A stretch of 64,000 nt of DNA from contig NZ_CP128361.1 of the NCBI RefSeq assembly GCF_030345075.1, positions 3,844,001 through 3,908,000 of the forward strand, written 5' to 3'. Each line of letters starts with the position of its first letter. Positions within the stretch are counted from its first letter, which is position 1. Shown in pieces: positions 36,410 to 45,068 of this stretch. Made by a program: the position numbers and the translations under genes. Source of the DNA: Solwaraspora sp. WMMA2065. Its GTDB lineage: Bacteria; Actinomycetota; Actinomycetes; Mycobacteriales; Micromonosporaceae. The notes below the pieces were generated by a model. It was given only the letters and a program-made list of their open reading frames with translations, ran no database searches and was not told where the DNA came from.

Positions 36410-37420
36410 TCACTCATAGCGGATCCTCGGATCGAGGACCGCGTAAAGCAGGTCCACCAGCAGGTTCACCAGCAGGAAGACCATGACCAGCATGGTCACC
36501 ACACCGATCGCCACCGAGGCTTCACCGGAGGTGGCGGCCTGGGCGACCAACGATCCGATACCACGTACGTTGAAGATCCGCTCGGTGACCACCGCGCCGC
36601 CCATCAGCGAGCCGATGTCGACACCGAGGTACGTGATCACCGGGATGAGCGAGTTGCGCAGTGTGTGCACGCCGATGACCCGCCGGTTCGCCAGACCCTT
36701 GGCCTTGGCGGTACGCACGTAGTCGGCCCGGACGTTCTCCATGATGCTGGTCCGGGTGAGCCGGGCGGTGGTGGCCAGGGAGACCGCGCCGAGCACCATG
36801 CCGGGGATGACCAGGCTGGCGGTCGGGTAGTCGGCGATGAACCCGGCGCCGAAGACGCCTCGCGAGATCAGTTCCGGTATCCAGTCCTGCCCGCGCAGGA
36901 CGTTGCCGAACTCGACGCCGACGTACTGGCGGACCACGACGCCGAGGACGAAGATCGGCACGGAGATGACGAAGACCGTGGAGATCTTGACCAGGTAGTC
37001 CCAGAAGCTGCCGTTACGCAGACCGGCCAGGACGCCGGCGAAGATGCCGATGACCGCCTCGAAGACGATGGCGATGAGCACCAGCTTGAGGGTGTGCGGC
37101 AGGGCCCGGGAGACGAGCTCGGTGACCGGCTCCTGCTGCAGGTTGATGCCGAAGTCGAAGCGCAGGAAGATGTCCTGCAGGCGGTCGAGGAACAGACCGA
37201 AGCACGGGTTGCCCGGCTGCTCCAGGCAGGGGTCGCCGAAGCCGAGCTTCTCGGTCATGGCGGCGAGCTGAGCTTCTGTCGGCTTGCGGTCGCCGAAGAT
37301 CGCCCGGACCGGGTTGCCGCTGAACTGGATGCCCAGCGACGTGACGTAGTGCAGTAGGAACATGGTGCCCAGCACGGTGGGGATGAACTGGAGCAACCGT
37401 CGGATGACGTAGCGCCCCAT
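36410..37420 (-). CDS. Oligopeptide/dipeptide ABC importer permease (OppB/DppB-like)
   Basis: A 336-residue permease, MGRYVIRRLLQFIPTVLGTM, with the family's N-terminal helix, six membrane helices and the EAA loop TAKAKGLANRRVIGVHTLRN. A larger extracellular loop (TEAQLAAMTEKLGFGDPCLE) holds two Cys that could pair. A stem-loop separates it from the binding-protein gene upstream. Confidence 0.93.
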   Translation of the reverse strand: MGRYVIRRLLQFIPTVLGTMFLLHYVTSLGIQFSGNPVRAIFGDRKPTEAQLAAMTEKLGFGDPCLEQPGNPCFGLFLDRLQDIFLRFDFGINLQQEPVTELVSRALPHTLKLVLIAIVFEAVIGIFAGVLAGLRNGSFWDYLVKISTVFVISVPIFVLGVVVRQYVGVEFGNVLRGQDWIPELISRGVFGAGFIADYPTASLVIPGMVLGAVSLATTARLTRTSIMENVRADYVRTAKAKGLANRRVIGVHTLRNSLIPVITYLGVDIGSLMGGAVVTERIFNVRGIGSLVAQAATSGEASVAIGVVTMLVMVFLLVNLLVDLLYAVLDPRIRYE

Positions 37421-37445
37421 CTGGGGGGTCTCCTCTCGGCGCTAA

Positions 37446-37493
37446 ACGTGGCGGCAACAGGCCCCCTCGTGGGAGTTCCCGTTGCCGCCACGT
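37446..37493 (-). promoter_or_regulatory. Intercistronic stem-loop between binding protein and permease genes
   Basis: ACGTGGCGGCAAC (37446-37458) pairs exactly with GTTGCCGCCACGT (37481-37493). In ABC-importer operons such hairpins stabilise the binding-protein mRNA or attenuate the permease part, giving excess binding protein. Inference from position. Confidence 0.6.
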
Positions 37494-37525
37494 CGCGTTA
37501 CGACTTGATCAGTCAGACTCGCAGG

Positions 37526-39127
37526 TCAGGAGTTCTTCAGAGTGATCTTGCCGTACTCAGCGTCCGAGATCTTGTTCCAGTGGAATTCGTCGACGTTCTC
37601 GCCGTACAGCGCAGCGATCTTGCTGAACCACATCGGGATGACCGGCATGTCCTCCACGATGAGGTCCTCGGCCTGGTTGTAGAACGGGATGGCCGCCTCG
37701 AGGTCCGCCGCGGCGTCGCCCTGGGCGATCAGCGCGTCGAAGTCGGGGTTGTTGTAGCCGGACGCGTTGCTGTCCGAACCGGAGCCGTAGAGCGGGTAGA
37801 GGTAGGTCTCGACCACCGGGTAGTCCGGGCCCCAGCCGAGCCGGAACGGACCGGTGAACTCCTTCTCGTCGGCGGTCGCCAGGTACTCGGGGAACTGCAG
37901 GTTGACCTTCAGCTCGTAGTCGATGCCCAGCGCGGCCTTCAGCTGGTCGCCGACCGCCTGCAGCCACTGCTCGTGACCGGCACCGGCGTTGGCCCACAGC
38001 ACCAGCGGCTCGCCGTCCCAGCCGCCGGCCTCTTCCAGCAGCTCCTTGGCCCGCTCGACGTCCTGGGTGCAGTACTCGCAGACACCCGGGCGGTAGCCGT
38101 CGAAGGTCGGCGCCACAACGCCCTCAGCGGGGGTGAACCGGCCGTCGAAGACGGCGTCGATGATGCCCTGCCGGTCGACCGCGAGCGAGAAGGCCTGCCG
38201 GACCCGCTTGTCGGCGAAGCGCTCGTCGTAGGTCGGGAAGCCGACGTAGGTGAAGCTGTCGCCGGGGGCCTCGTACATCCGGTCGCCGTACTGCTGCTTG
38301 GCCTCCTGGTACCGCGCCGGCGGGATGGTGTACATCACGTCCAGCTCGCCGGACTGGAAGGCGGCGTAGCCGGCGTCCACATCGGCGTAGATCTTGTAGT
38401 CCAGGACGTCGGCCGCGCCCTTCTCCTCACCGGCCCAGGTCTCGCTGCGCGCCAACTGGATCCGCTGGTCGTGCTCCCAGCTGCCCTCGATCTTGTACGG
38501 ACCGTTGCCGATCGGGGTCTCGTTGCAGGCGTCGGTGTCCTCGAGGCAGGCCTCGGCCATCGGGAAGAACCCGGAGTAGCCGACGATCGCCGGGAAGCCG
38601 GCGAACGGCTCCTTCAGCTCGACGGTGAAGGTCAGCTCGTCGACCTTGGCCAGGCCGGAGAGCTCCTCGGCCGCCGGCTCCTCGCCGCTGACCTCGTCGA
38701 TGCCGACGATGCGCTTCATGAAGTAGGCGTTGTTCTGGGCGTTGGGCCCGTACGCCGTGTAGTTCCACGCCCGGATGAAGGCGTCGGCGTTGACCGGCTC
38801 ACCGTTGTCGAAGGTGTAGCCGTCCTTGAGCGTGACCGTCCAGGTCTTGTTGTCCTCGGACTCGATCGACTCGGCGAGGTCGTTCTCCGGCTCACCGGTC
38901 TCGGCGTTGTACTTGACCAGACCACGGTAGAGCTGGCGGATGACCAGGATGGACGGCTCGTCGTCACCAGCGGACGGCAGCAGGAACGCCGGCTCCGAGG
39001 CGTAGATGCGAAGCGTACCGCCGGAGTTGTTGTTCTCCGTGGTGTCTTCGCCGTCGCTACTGCAAGCGGTGGCGAACAGAGCGATGGCGGTCGCTGCGAC
39101 CGCCACCTTTAGGGTTTTCCCACGCAT
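37526..39127 (-). CDS. Peptide ABC importer substrate-binding lipoprotein
   Basis: A 533-residue extracellular binding protein of the SBP_bac_5 family. Signal MRGKTLKVAVAATAIALFAT ends at lipobox Cys22 (FATAC), then an Asp/Asn/Ser linker and GGTLRIYASEPAFLLPSAGD. Family marks are LYRGLVKYNAETGEPENDLA, FDNGEPVNADAFIRAWNYTA, GNGPYKIEGSWEHDQRIQLA and the DKRVRQAFSLAVDRQGIIDA block. It is the first gene of the opp/dpp-like operon and should deliver oligopeptides. Ligand specificity cannot be read from the sequence. Confidence 0.95.
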   Translation of the reverse strand: MRGKTLKVAVAATAIALFATACSSDGEDTTENNNSGGTLRIYASEPAFLLPSAGDDEPSILVIRQLYRGLVKYNAETGEPENDLAESIESEDNKTWTVTLKDGYTFDNGEPVNADAFIRAWNYTAYGPNAQNNAYFMKRIVGIDEVSGEEPAAEELSGLAKVDELTFTVELKEPFAGFPAIVGYSGFFPMAEACLEDTDACNETPIGNGPYKIEGSWEHDQRIQLARSETWAGEEKGAADVLDYKIYADVDAGYAAFQSGELDVMYTIPPARYQEAKQQYGDRMYEAPGDSFTYVGFPTYDERFADKRVRQAFSLAVDRQGIIDAVFDGRFTPAEGVVAPTFDGYRPGVCEYCTQDVERAKELLEEAGGWDGEPLVLWANAGAGHEQWLQAVGDQLKAALGIDYELKVNLQFPEYLATADEKEFTGPFRLGWGPDYPVVETYLYPLYGSGSDSNASGYNNPDFDALIAQGDAAADLEAAIPFYNQAEDLIVEDMPVIPMWFSKIAALYGENVDEFHWNKISDAEYGKITLKNS

Positions 39128-39585
39128 GGGAGAGCCTCCTCAGGGCGCTCACGGGGGGGTTGTGAGGTGACTGACACTGTGACACCAGGTAGCCCGTTGC
39201 GTGAAGGTGCCGTTATCAAGGTGATACGCGGACGGGACGGCCCCGATACTCCGGTCAAGATCACTCAACCGTCGCTCAGACCCGCCCTGACCTGGGCATC
39301 CGACCACTGTACAACCCTTATTACCGCAGAGTAGGAAAGCCCTCGTGTGACCTTCCCCGCGACCCCTCCATCACGTTCGGATGTTAAGTCAATACGATTA
39401 GTCACCACTTGTCCGAGGTGCCCGGATGCCGGATTGGCGGCAATTGCCGGCTTGTAACCTCAGGGTTAACACCGGTCCGCAGCAGACGCATCGCGAGCCC
39501 ACAACCAGGCCCGCCATGATCGACACCGGACGGATCGCCAACCAGGTTCCCACCATCCGGGAGATAGAGCAAGTCCGCTGGTCGG
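39128..39585. promoter_or_regulatory. 458-bp non-coding region upstream of the peptide importer
   Basis: No credible coding frame. It must contain the importer promoter and the 3' end of the response-regulator transcript. A palindrome CGGCAATTGCCG (39438-39449) and an AT-rich stretch near 39380-39400 stand out; no promoter hexamers are clear enough to call. Confidence 0.4.
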
Positions 39586-40293
39586 TCAGATGAGCCGGCG
39601 GTCCGCCGCCCATCTGGACAGTTCGTACCGGTTCGACATCTGCAGCTTGCGCAGCACGTTCGAGACGTGGGTCTCCACCGTCTTGATCGAGATGAACAGC
39701 TCCTTGGCGATCTCCTTGTAGGCGTAGCCCCGGGCGAGTAGCCGCAGCACCTCCCGCTCCCGGTTGGTCAGCTGGTCCAGCTCCGGATCCACCACCGGCG
39801 CGTCCGGCCGGGCGGCGAACGCGTCCAGCACGAACCCGGCCAGCCGGGGGCTGAACACCGCATCCCCGTCGGCCACCCGTTGGATCGCCGCCGCCAGATC
39901 GTCCGGTGAGATCGTCTTTGTCACGTAGCCACGTGCGCCGGCCCGGATCAGCCCGATCACGTCCTCCGCCGCGTCCGAGACGCTCAGCGCCAGGAACCGC
40001 ACCGACGGCCGCGCCACGCCCGAGCCCCGCAGCACCGCGTCCAGCACCGCCCGTCCCCCACCATCAGGCATGTGTACGTCGAGCAGCACCACGTCGGGGC
40101 CGACCGCGGCGATCCCGCTGACCGCCTCGGCCACCGTGCTCGCCTCGCCCACCACATCCACGTGGGCGCCGAGTTCGGCGCGGACCCCGGTACGGAACAT
40201 CGCATGGTCGTCGACCAGGAATACCCGCAACCGCCGTCCGTCCGGCTGCCCCGGTGCCCCACCCGCCGCCGGCTGGCTGGTCGGTTCACTCAT
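39586..40293 (-). CDS. LuxR-family response regulator
   Basis: A 235-residue NarL-type regulator. The receiver has LRVFLVDDHAMFRTGVRAEL, the phospho-acceptor segment PDVVLLDVHMPDGGG, and GARGYVTKTISPDDLAAAIQ with the conserved Lys. The C-terminal helix-turn-helix reads LTNREREVLRLLARGYAYKE, LFISIKTVETHVSNVLRKL. I chose ATG 40293 because GGAGAGG lies 9 nt upstream; the ATG at 40302 abuts that SD. It overlaps the sensor-kinase gene stop, forming a two-component pair. Confidence 0.94.
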   Translation of the reverse strand: MSEPTSQPAAGGAPGQPDGRRLRVFLVDDHAMFRTGVRAELGAHVDVVGEASTVAEAVSGIAAVGPDVVLLDVHMPDGGGRAVLDAVLRGSGVARPSVRFLALSVSDAAEDVIGLIRAGARGYVTKTISPDDLAAAIQRVADGDAVFSPRLAGFVLDAFAARPDAPVVDPELDQLTNREREVLRLLARGYAYKEIAKELFISIKTVETHVSNVLRKLQMSNRYELSRWAADRRLI

Positions 40294-41509
40294 GTCGGCC
40301 ATCCTCTCCAGGCTGTCGGCTCTCCGGCCCAGGCCGCCGGCTCTCCGGCCCGACCGGCAGCGTCAGCCGGACCTCGGTACCCGAGCCCGGCGTACTAATG
40401 ATCTCGGCTCGACCGCCGTGCCGGCGCATCCGGCCGACGATCGAGCCGCGCACCCCGTGCCGGTGGTCCCCCACCCGGGTCGGGTCAAAGCCCGCGCCCC
40501 GGTCCCGGACGAAGACGCTGAGCTGCTCCGGCTCCACCTCCGCGTACAGCGACACAGTCTGCACCCCGGCGTGACGCGCCGCGTTGACCAGCGCCTCCCG
40601 GGTCGCCGCCACCAGCGCGCCAACCCGCTCGTCGGTGCCCCGGTCGCCCACCACAACGGCCTCGACGGACAATCCGAAAGTGTCTTCCACCTCGGCCGCG
40701 ACCTGCTCCAACGCCGCCGCGAACCGCTCGGTCGGCGAGGCGGTCGGCTTGTAGAGCCAGTTCCGCAGCGTCCGCTCCTGCCCCCGGGCCAGCCGCTGCA
40801 CGGTCTTCGGGTCGGCGGCGTTGCGCTGGATCAGCGCCAAGGTGTGCAGCACCTGGTCGTGGATCATCGCGGCAAGCTCGGCCCGCTCCTGCTCCCGGAC
40901 CCGGCCCTCCCGCTCGGTGCGCAACTGGTTGAACGTCCGCCACAGCACCGGGGCGGTGACCACCCCGACGCCAGCGAGACCGACCAGGGCGAAGATGACG
41001 CCGTTGATGACGGCGGCGAAGTCGCCCCGGGGCGAATACACCGCCACCACCCCGATCACGCCGACCGCCACCAGCAGCCCGCCGCCGATGAACCGCAGCA
41101 GGAAGGCCCGGCGGTCGCTCTCGTCGACCACCGCGCCCAGCCACGGCACCTGTGGCAGGGTCTCCCGCCAGGCCCGCCGGCGCTCCGGTGCCGACTGGTG
41201 CCAGATGATCCCGGTCCCGACCGCGATGACCGCCACCAGCCAGCCGGCGGTGGCACTCACTCCACTGGATTCGAAGACCAGCACCTGGATCAAGATGACG
41301 CCGAGGCCGATCGCCACGAACGGCAGTAGTTCGCCCAGGTCGCGACGCTTCGGGGGCCCAACGGTCGCAGGTGGCACCACCGCCCAGAACGCCGCGTAGA
41401 GCAGCACCCCGAGGCCGCTGAACCCGATCAGTACGACGAACGCCACCCGTACGCCGACCACCGGCAGTCGCAGGTGGTGGGCGATCCCGGCGGCGACTCC
41501 GGCGACCAC
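40286..41509 (-). CDS. PspC-domain sensor histidine kinase (start uncertain)
   Basis: At least 407 residues. An N-terminal PspC domain with two helices (VAFVVLIGFSGLGVLLYAAF) is followed by further helices, then a NarX/DesK-type kinase: AELAAMIHDQVLHTLALIQR with the His, and ATPase motifs ATREALVNAARHAGVQTVSL and VRDRGAGFDPTRVGDHRHGV. The first canonical start is GTG 41509, but that lies inside the PspC motif: the same frame continues upstream as PPRLYRSREQRVVAGVAAG, so the true start is earlier, possibly the ATC at 41560 after a GAGGAGG SD. It senses an envelope signal and phosphorylates the adjacent LuxR regulator. Confidence 0.9.
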   Translation of the reverse strand: MVAGVAAGIAHHLRLPVVGVRVAFVVLIGFSGLGVLLYAAFWAVVPPATVGPPKRRDLGELLPFVAIGLGVILIQVLVFESSGVSATAGWLVAVIAVGTGIIWHQSAPERRRAWRETLPQVPWLGAVVDESDRRAFLLRFIGGGLLVAVGVIGVVAVYSPRGDFAAVINGVIFALVGLAGVGVVTAPVLWRTFNQLRTEREGRVREQERAELAAMIHDQVLHTLALIQRNAADPKTVQRLARGQERTLRNWLYKPTASPTERFAAALEQVAAEVEDTFGLSVEAVVVGDRGTDERVGALVAATREALVNAARHAGVQTVSLYAEVEPEQLSVFVRDRGAGFDPTRVGDHRHGVRGSIVGRMRRHGGRAEIISTPGSGTEVRLTLPVGPESRRPGPESRQPGEDGRHE

Positions 41510-41792
41510 CCGCTGCTCGCGACTGCGATACAGACGTGGCGGCTCGATCGCGGTAGTGATCGCTGCCTCCTCGGCGGGTGGGACGTGGACGGTCTGACGG
41601 CCGATTCCGGCCGGCGGCGCCCGGCGGCGGTGACTTCGGCCGGTGGATACCGGCCGGTGGATTCGATCGTCACACGGCGACGACCCGCGCGACCACGGGG
41701 ACGTCCCGGACAGCCACCGTCTGGAAAGTCAGGGTGGCTTCAGGGTCGATTCCCGAGGCAGGTCGGGCAGCCGGACACGGAGGATCACAAGT

Positions 41793-43367
41793 ATGACCGA
41801 CGACCCGACCAAGCCAGGTGGACCGGCGCAGCCACCCGACCCAGCGACCGAACCGGCACAGCCACCCGACCCAGCGGACGAGTCGACGCAGCCACCCGAC
41901 CAGGCAACGGGGCCGGCAGGGGCGGCCAGTCCAGCGGGCGAGTCGGCCGGCGGGACCGCGTCGGCCCCGCCGACGGACCCCCCCACCACCGGGTACGGCT
42001 GGCAGCCACCGCCTCCGCAGGCCGAGGCCCTCGCCTCGCGGTACGGGTTGATCAGGCCGCGTCAGGGCCGGTACCTGGCCGGGGTGTGCGGAGCCATCGG
42101 CCGGGCCACCAACACCGACCCGGTTCTGTGGCGGGTGCTGCTGGCGGTGCTCGGCTTCTTCGGCGGTATCGGCATCCTGGTGTATCTGGTGGTGTGGCTG
42201 GCCACCCCGAGTGAGGGGGACAGCACCTCGCCGGTGGAAGGGCTGCTTGGCCGGGGCCGGTCGAGTACTTCACCGGTCACCGTCCTGGTGATCGGCATCC
42301 TCGCCGCTGTCATGTTCGGCTTCATCGTGACCGACGGGTTCCGGGCCGTCCTGCTCGGTTCGGCGGTGCTGATCGGCGGCGTGTTGCTGCTCAACCGCAG
42401 TCTCCGGGAGGACGGTCCGCGACCGGCTGGACCCCCGGCGCCGCCACCGCCGGGATACGGCCCACCGGCCGCGTACAGCCCACCGCCACCGGCCGGGTAC
42501 GGTCCGCCGCCACCGGCGGGATACGGTCCGCCGCCACCGGCGGGATACGGTCCGCCGCCGTACGGGCCGGTAGCGGGAGCGGCGCTAGCGGCCGCACCGG
42601 TCGCCGCCGGCCAGCCGGCAGCCCTCGGGGGCTACCGGGCACCATTCGCGCCCTACGGCCCGTACGCGGGTCGTAGCGGGCCACCGGGGCAGTTTCCCCC
42701 GCCACCTCCGGTCCCACCGCACCCGGTGCCACCGCCACCGTCGGTCGCGCCACGGCCCCGTAAGGAACGGTCCCGGCTGGGCACCATCACATTTTCGATG
42801 ATCTTCGTGGTGCTCGGGCTGGTCACCGCGCTCGACCTGACCGACCTGGCGCCCACGCCACCCTCGGCCTACTTCGCGGCGGTACTCGCCACGATCGCGG
42901 TCGGGCTGCTGGTCGGGGCCTGGATCGGCCGGGCCCGCTGGCTCATCGCGCTGGGTCTGACGGCTGCCGCAGCGGTCGGTGTCTCCAGCCTCGCCGAGTC
43001 GGCCAAGGAGGCCGCATCGGAGCCGATGGTGTGGAAACCGGCCACCTACGGCCAGGTGGATTCGCGTTACCAGGCAACGTTCGGCGACGCCGTGCTGGAC
43101 CTGCGCAACGTGGACTTCACCGACCGGCAGAAGGACGTGACGGTCTCGCTGTCGTTCGGCAAACTTCGCGTCTACCTGCCGGACGAGGTCGACGTACGGA
43201 CCGAGACCGACATGAACGCCGGTAACGCGTCCGTGCTCGGACACCGCTGGGACGGCTTCGAGCAGGGCCGCCGCATCGTGGAGGACCTCGGATCGGACGG
43301 TACCGGCGGCGGCGAACTCACCCTGCGGATCGAAATCAACGCCGGCGACCTGGAGGTCATCCGATGA
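41793..43367 (+). CDS. PspC-domain polytopic membrane protein
   Basis: A 524-residue protein divergent from the PspC sensor kinase. A Pro/Gln/Thr-rich 70-residue N-terminus precedes the PspC domain LIRPRQGRYLAGVCGAIGRA. Two more helices follow (VTVLVIGILAAVMFGFIVTD, AVLLGSAVLIGGVLLLN), then a 130-residue proline-rich tract with PPPPAGYG repeats, three helices, and a C-terminal soluble domain ending RIEINAGDLEVIR (LiaF/toast-rack-like). ACGGAGG lies 9 nt before the ATG. Likely part of the same envelope-stress module. Confidence 0.85.
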   Translation: MTDDPTKPGGPAQPPDPATEPAQPPDPADESTQPPDQATGPAGAASPAGESAGGTASAPPTDPPTTGYGWQPPPPQAEALASRYGLIRPRQGRYLAGVCGAIGRATNTDPVLWRVLLAVLGFFGGIGILVYLVVWLATPSEGDSTSPVEGLLGRGRSSTSPVTVLVIGILAAVMFGFIVTDGFRAVLLGSAVLIGGVLLLNRSLREDGPRPAGPPAPPPPGYGPPAAYSPPPPAGYGPPPPAGYGPPPPAGYGPPPYGPVAGAALAAAPVAAGQPAALGGYRAPFAPYGPYAGRSGPPGQFPPPPPVPPHPVPPPPSVAPRPRKERSRLGTITFSMIFVVLGLVTALDLTDLAPTPPSAYFAAVLATIAVGLLVGAWIGRARWLIALGLTAAAAVGVSSLAESAKEAASEPMVWKPATYGQVDSRYQATFGDAVLDLRNVDFTDRQKDVTVSLSFGKLRVYLPDEVDVRTETDMNAGNASVLGHRWDGFEQGRRIVEDLGSDGTGGGELTLRIEINAGDLEVIR

Positions 43368-43696
43368 AACGGCACCGCACCGACGGCGTCTCCCTCACCT
43401 TCGGCCTGATCTTCCTCCTGATCGCCGGTTGGTGGCTGATCGCCCAGTCAGTCGACGTACCGCTGCCCCGGGTCGGCTGGATCGTCGCCGGCGGGCTGAT
43501 CCTGCTCGGCGTACTCGGGTTGGTGGGCGCGTTGCGGTCCGGCCGCAGCGAACCGCCCCCCGGCACCGCTGGCCAGGCCCACGGGCCGGCGGAAGCCGAC
43601 GCCTCCGCGCCCGCCGGGCCGACGTCCGCCGGGCCGACGTCCGATGCCCCGACGTCTGCCGAGCCGGCCACCCGGCCCAGCGGATCGGGTGGTTGA
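43364..43696 (+). CDS. Small two-helix membrane protein
   Basis: A 110-residue protein overlapping the previous stop by 4 nt (ATGA). Two membrane helices, LTFGLIFLLIAGWWLIAQSV and VGWIVAGGLILLGVLGLVGA, then a 50-residue Ala/Pro/Thr/Ser tail with PTSAGPTSDAPTSAEP repeats. Unnamed; the coupling to the PspC protein suggests the two act together. Confidence 0.8.
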   Translation: MKRHRTDGVSLTFGLIFLLIAGWWLIAQSVDVPLPRVGWIVAGGLILLGVLGLVGALRSGRSEPPPGTAGQAHGPAEADASAPAGPTSAGPTSDAPTSAEPATRPSGSGG

Positions 43697-43772
43697 CGGC
43701 CCGCTGCAGCCCACCGGTGGTGCACCTATGCTGGGTCCGCGTCCCACCATTGCCGCGAGGAGCCCGTCCGCC

Positions 43773-45026
43773 ATGTCCGACACCCCCGTACCAGTCACTT
43801 CCGTGCTTCGTGCCCGCGCCGACGTCGGCGACCGCGCCGCCCGGGCGCTGACCGCCGAACTCGCCCGGGACAACGCGGCGAAGCACGTCCTGCTGGTCGA
43901 GGTGGCCCCGGGATCGATGCTGGTCGACGCCGCCATCGACGCACTGCTACCCGGCGACACGATGACCGTGGTGCCGGCCAGCGTCGACCAGACGGCACAG
44001 CTGCGGGCGGAGATCGCCGGCCACGGCCCGTGGGTCGACGAACGGGTCCGGGTGATCGAGACGGCGTCGGCCGCCGACCCGGCCGACCTGCTCATCATCG
44101 GGACCGTCCTCACCGGCAGTGGTGAGCAGGCCCGCGTCATGATCGACGGCTACGGCAAGTACCTCACCGAAGGCGCCGTGCTGTCCGTGGCCGTCGCTGC
44201 GCTGCCGGGCGGCACCTCGGGTGCGGCCGCCGAACTGGACCGGCAGGTGGCGCTCTTCGGCGTCGGCAGTGACCTGGTGCTGCGCAACGTCCCGCCGCTG
44301 CGGGTGCACCGGCTGCGGTTCACCCCGGCGCCGGTCGACCGGGCCGCCAAGCTGGGGCCGGCGTTCCGGACGAGCAGCGTGCCGCTGACCCGGGGGATGC
44401 ACATCGATTCCAGCGGCGTGGCCGCCGCCGGGATCGCCCTCGGGCTGGCCGCGGCGACCCGGCTGGCCCGGCCGAAGAGCCGGCTCTGGCTGCTGCCGGC
44501 GTTGGCCGCCGGCCCGGTCGCCGCGTTCTTCCGCGATCCGCAACGCGACGTTCCGGAGGATCCGACCGCCGTGGTCGCGGCGAGCGACGGCCGGGTGCTG
44601 TCGGTGGAGCGGGTGCACGACGAACGGCTCGGTGCCACCGGGTTCCTGCGGATCGCGGTCTTCCTCTCGGTGCTCGACGTGCACGTCAACCGCAGCCCGG
44701 TGGCCGGCCGGGTGGTCGACCACTTCGTCACCGACGGCGGTTTCGCCGCCGCGATGAAGCCGGCCGCCGAGCACAACGTCGCCGCGTACACGGTGCTGGA
44801 GACCGCTCGGGGCCGGGTGGTGGTCGCGCAGCGTACCGGAATGGTGGCCCGACGGATCGCGCACCGCGCCCCGGTCGGCAGTCTACTCGCCAAGGGTGAG
44901 CGGTTCGGGCTGATCAGGTTCGGTTCACGCACCGACGTCTACCTGCCGGCGGACGCCGCCGAGGCGCTGGTCGGGCCGGGTGACCGGGTGGCCGGTGGCA
45001 GCTCGGTGATCGCCCGCTGGCGCTGA
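43773..45026 (+). CDS. psd: Phosphatidylserine decarboxylase proenzyme with N-terminal Rossmann-like domain
   Basis: A 417-residue protein. The C-terminal 180 residues are Psd: PVAAFFRDPQRDVPEDPTAV, VVAASDGRVLSVERVHDERL, RIAVFLSVLDVHVNRSPVAG, and RFGSRTDVYLP, where self-cleavage between Gly384 and Ser385 makes the pyruvoyl cofactor. The N-terminal 215 residues (KHVLLVEVAPGSMLVDAAID, DLLIIGTVLTGSGEQARVM) look like a Rossmann fold of methyltransferase type that ordinary short Psd proteins lack. It makes phosphatidylethanolamine; the convergent pssA gene provides its substrate. GAGGAG 10 nt before the ATG. Confidence 0.92.
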   Translation: MSDTPVPVTSVLRARADVGDRAARALTAELARDNAAKHVLLVEVAPGSMLVDAAIDALLPGDTMTVVPASVDQTAQLRAEIAGHGPWVDERVRVIETASAADPADLLIIGTVLTGSGEQARVMIDGYGKYLTEGAVLSVAVAALPGGTSGAAAELDRQVALFGVGSDLVLRNVPPLRVHRLRFTPAPVDRAAKLGPAFRTSSVPLTRGMHIDSSGVAAAGIALGLAAATRLARPKSRLWLLPALAAGPVAAFFRDPQRDVPEDPTAVVAASDGRVLSVERVHDERLGATGFLRIAVFLSVLDVHVNRSPVAGRVVDHFVTDGGFAAAMKPAAEHNVAAYTVLETARGRVVVAQRTGMVARRIAHRAPVGSLLAKGERFGLIRFGSRTDVYLPADAAEALVGPGDRVAGGSSVIARWR

Positions 45027-45068
45027 CCCCCAGAGCCGGCCGGTCGGGGCCGGGCCGGTGGCTGAGGG

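Noticed and set aside
42420-42560. Short periodic sequence resembling a CRISPR or minisatellite
   Set aside because: It encodes the in-frame PPPPAGYG repeats of the PspC membrane protein; there are no spacers.
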